A stretch of 10,182 nucleotides of DNA, taken from positions 1 to 10,182 of the forward strand of contig JASANZ010001698.1 in NCBI GenBank assembly GCA_030849805.1, read 5' to 3'. Under the pieces are notes generated by a model. The model was not told the DNA's origin and ran no database searches. It saw only the letters and a list, made by a program, of their open reading frames with translations. Source of the stretch: Sergeia podlipaevii. Taxonomy: Eukaryota; Euglenozoa; Kinetoplastea; Trypanosomatida; Trypanosomatidae. The translations under genes and the position numbers were made by a program. Below are positions 8,071-10,182 of this stretch, one piece after another. How positions within the stretch are numbered: the first letter of the stretch is position 1; the number at the start of each line of letters is the position of its first letter.

Positions 8071-8812
8071 AAGTTCTTTATGATACGACTTATCCCTTTT
8101 TTTTTGGTCTGCTGGCACACCTCCTTCTCCCAGTATCAATGAGAAAAAAAAAACACGAAGAGGGCGACAGCCCAATACAATAGAAAAACAACGACACAAA
8201 TAGGATACAAAACTGCCCACACGAACAAATACGTCAGTAGACAGGAGATCAACTACCTATATCTTGGTTGAAAGGTAGTAAAGAAAAAAAAAAGCTTCCT
8301 GGTTGATAGAAGGCAGCAAACACTAGAAAATATAAAAGATTCAGTTTAAGCTCAGTGACCCAAACAATCCTTAAGAAAGGCAAGAATATCGAAGAAAAAG
8401 AAGGAAATGAACAAGCAAACAAAAAAAAGGAGGATAAAACAGAAGAAGCAAAAGAGGTTTATCTCAAATCCCTTTCACATTGGCAAAGATAAACTGCAAC
8501 TTCCAAAAGGCTTAGACAATCAGTGGTGCCACCCAAGGTGCTGCTACGTCTCTTTCAAACCGAATATAGTTTCTTCTTTTTCTTTTCTTCTTTGTTTAAA
8601 TAGTAGTAGGTTTGTCTTGAAGTCACGCAACTGAATAACATGGTCGGATAAAAAAGAAAAAAAAGGAAGAAGGGGGAAAAAAAACAAGCACAAAGCCGCA
8701 GCAGCACGCTGATAATCACAACAACAATAATAATAGTAGCAATAACAAAAAAAAAACATGCAATATCAGGTAACGCAGCTGTCATACTGATCCATCGTCG
8801 TTTCTTGGCTTG

Positions 8813-8839
8813 CGTATATATATAGATATATATATATAT
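8813..8839. repeat. TA dinucleotide microsatellite
   Basis: An alternating TA run interrupted once by a G (TATATATATAGATATATA...). It is self-complementary and lies in the non-coding gap. Confidence 0.9.
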
Positions 8840-9059
8840 GACAAGAAAAAAAAAAACATCCACACGACGCCAAACTGTAAGTGAAGATCTTTTTTTTGTT
8901 TGTTTTGTCGAACCCACACGACACATTTGCACACATCATCATCCGTTATTCCTTTCTTTTCCCTCTTTCCCAAATAAACTCAACAACACCAGTGAAAACA
9001 GCAACAACAACATCAAGTGAATTTTTCAAGCATGAATACCCATTTTCCTTATTATACAA

Positions 9060-9084
9060 AAAATAATAATAATAATAATAATAA
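9060..9084. repeat. AAT trinucleotide microsatellite
   Basis: Eight tandem AAT units in the non-coding gap. A second run of the same unit lies at about 9615-9634. Confidence 0.92.
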
Positions 9085-9412
9085 AGCATTTGGAAAAAGA
9101 GTAGAGCAGTGCAGAATAATAATTATAACGGTATGCTGCGAGTTATCTTAACTGGTTGGTAAAAAAGGGGGAGGAATAGACGCCATCTCTAGACCATGTG
9201 GCATTCATACGTCGTAGTAGATATGTACACACTTAAAGCATTGATGATACATATAATTATTCTTGAAAGAAAAGAAACGCAAGGTGTCAAGTACCTCGTG
9301 CGCTATATGGCACCATCCAGCACAGGTACGGTACATGCACAGAATCACTCAGAATGGCATCAAAATGATAACAGCAATAAAACAGGTGTAAAGATGCACC
9401 CTTAATCCCAAA

Positions 9413-9432
9413 TATATATATATATATATATT
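9413..9432. repeat. TA dinucleotide microsatellite
   Basis: About ten uninterrupted AT/TA units. A shorter TA run of about six units lies at 9545-9556. Confidence 0.9.
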
Positions 9433-9614
9433 AAAAAAGAGAATTTATCATCCGGTCACTATTTTTTTTTTCTCGACGTCAACTTACATACATATGCAGC
9501 ACAAGTATGATGCAATCTGCACCGACTGATGCCCCCACCACAAAATATATATATATTTATCCCGGTCCTTTAGTTTTCCTTTCATCTGAACCATCACAAT
9601 AATATCAAAAACAA

Positions 9615-9634
9615 AAATAATAATAATAATAATA
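9615..9634. repeat. AAT trinucleotide microsatellite
   Basis: Six to seven tandem ATA/AAT units, the same unit as the run at 9060-9084. Confidence 0.9.
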
Positions 9635-9814
9635 TAACATATACAACATGCAAAAATCGCCAATACGCGAGTCTGCGTCAACAAATAATAGACATGAGTG
9701 CACAAAAACAAAAAAAAAGGGTAAGCGCAGCAATAACATGAAAAGAAAAAAAAATCGCTGCGAAATAGTAAAAAAAAAAAAAAATTCATTGCGGAGATAA
9801 AGAACACAGAAACG

Positions 9815-9815
9815 N
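9815..9815. other. Ambiguous base (N)
   Basis: A single undetermined base in the assembly, inside non-coding sequence shortly after a run of A. It affects no gene called here. Confidence 0.99.
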
Positions 9816-10080
9816 GTTTAAATCAGCGTCGAACGCACTGCACAACCCAGCAGAAGCTGACGCCATTATATAAGGGAGAGAGATATATATACTGGCACTA
9901 ACATTTTTTTGGCTAAACAACATGCATAAGCAACCTTCCACACATTTGATATCCAAAAAACACCGTACAAACTATCCACGCATGCACCATCATCATCATT
10001 GTCATAATAAAAAGGAGTCATGGCACAGTGGAAAAGAAATGGCAGGTGGGAATACCTCAATCCAAATTGATCGGCACATT

Positions 10081-10146
10081 ATTCTCTTTTCATTTTCGCT
10101 TCGTTCTCCCATTTTTTTCTCTTCTTTTTTTCTTGTTTTCTTTTAG
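10081..10146 (+). promoter_or_regulatory. Plus-strand polypyrimidine tract with AG acceptor
   Basis: About 64 bases of almost pure pyrimidine (T with scattered C and few purines) end in TTTTAG at 10141-10146. This is the strongest plus-strand trans-splice acceptor pattern in the window. An ATG follows 21 bases after the AG. It therefore probably serves a rightward gene whose coding region begins at the edge. Confidence 0.55.
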
Positions 10147-10166
10147 AAATATAAATAAAAAAGGTA

Positions 10167-10182
10167 ATGTTACTCAGTCTGT
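10167..10182 (+). CDS. Possible start of a rightward gene cut by the right edge
   Basis: An ATG at 10167 opens a frame (M-L-L-S-L) that continues to the window edge. The only support is its position 21 bases after the AG of a strong polypyrimidine tract. Five codons give no hint of the product, and the ATG could equally lie in a 5' UTR. Confidence 0.3.

Larger units (their letters stand above)
7867..10145. other. 2.3-kb AT-rich non-coding region, possible divergent strand-switch region
   Basis: No coding region, tRNA or other RNA gene is supportable here. The sequence is a mosaic of A runs, T runs, CA, TA and AAT repeats, with a few stretches of more complex sequence (about 8465-8560 and 9120-9405). 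The left side is mostly purine-rich on the plus strand, so pyrimidine-rich for leftward transcripts; the right end is strongly pyrimidine-rich on the plus strand, suited to rightward transcripts. Together with the leftward gene at 7866 and a possible rightward start at 10167, this suggests divergent transcription. The alternative is an ordinary intergenic region or the long 3' UTR of a leftward gene beyond the edge. Confidence 0.5.

Noticed and set aside
8407..8634. 75-codon plus-strand frame beginning M-N-K-Q-T-K-K-R-R
   Set aside because: The basic start comes from A-rich sequence, the rest shows no family pattern, and no good acceptor precedes it. Chance cannot be excluded and is more likely.
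8544..8932. Minus-strand frames rich in Phe, Tyr and Ile that look like membrane segments
   Set aside because: The hydrophobic runs are translations of A-rich homopolymers and TA or AAT repeats on the plus strand. They begin at non-standard codons or lack acceptors and have no coding-like composition.
9241..9320. TGATGA resembling a C/D snoRNA box C
   Set aside because: The base before it does not fit the box consensus and no CTGA box D with flanking complementarity follows at a suitable distance.
7867..10145. tRNA, 5S or spliced-leader RNA gene, or retroposon remnant in the gap
   Set aside because: I searched by eye for box B-like motifs, the spliced-leader exon pattern and ingi/SIDER-type ends and saw none. 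A covariance or nucleotide search would settle this.
10081..10182. Minus-strand frame open from the right edge rich in Lys/Arg/Glu
   Set aside because: It is simply the reverse complement of the polypyrimidine tract and stops after about 30 codons, so a leftward gene ending here is not supported.

Overview
The window looks like nuclear DNA of a kinetoplastid, probably a trypanosomatid. Four things point that way: a 6.7-kb intronless gene whose coding sequence is visibly richer in GC than its surroundings; AT-rich flanks full of homopolymer runs and dinucleotide or trinucleotide microsatellites; long polypyrimidine tracts followed by AG just upstream of start codons, as expected for spliced-leader trans-splicing; and two successive genes on the same strand. 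The genus cannot be fixed from this sequence alone.

Layout on the minus strand, right to left: positions 7866-1162 hold one giant gene for a 2234-residue protein that I do not recognise as a named gene. Its visible architecture is a disordered N-terminus, a split WD40 region (residues ~336-545 and ~838-910), a helical Trp-containing repeat region resembling Sfi1-type centrin-binding repeats (~1070-1330), a coiled coil (~1330-1405), a long mostly low-complexity section with a few ordered islands, and a C-terminal PDZ-like domain (~2130-2232). About 1.1 kb of AT-rich 3' UTR and intergenic DNA follows. The first 48 bases encode, on the same strand, the first 16 residues of 40S ribosomal protein S13 (uS15), which runs off the left edge.

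Right of the big gene, positions 7867-10182 contain no convincing gene. The last 100 bases carry a strong plus-strand polypyrimidine tract, an AG and an ATG 21 bases later. This suggests that a plus-strand gene begins at the right edge and that the 2.3-kb gap is a divergent strand-switch region, which in trypanosomatids is where Pol II transcription of both flanking gene clusters starts. That is an inference from one tract and five open codons.

The two minus-strand genes would be co-transcribed and separated by trans-splicing and polyadenylation. Nothing suggests a functional link between them. The most interesting items are the unusual WD40 / Sfi1-like / coiled-coil / PDZ combination, the nearly identical T-run/A-run elements ending in AG upstream of both genes, and the possible divergent switch region.
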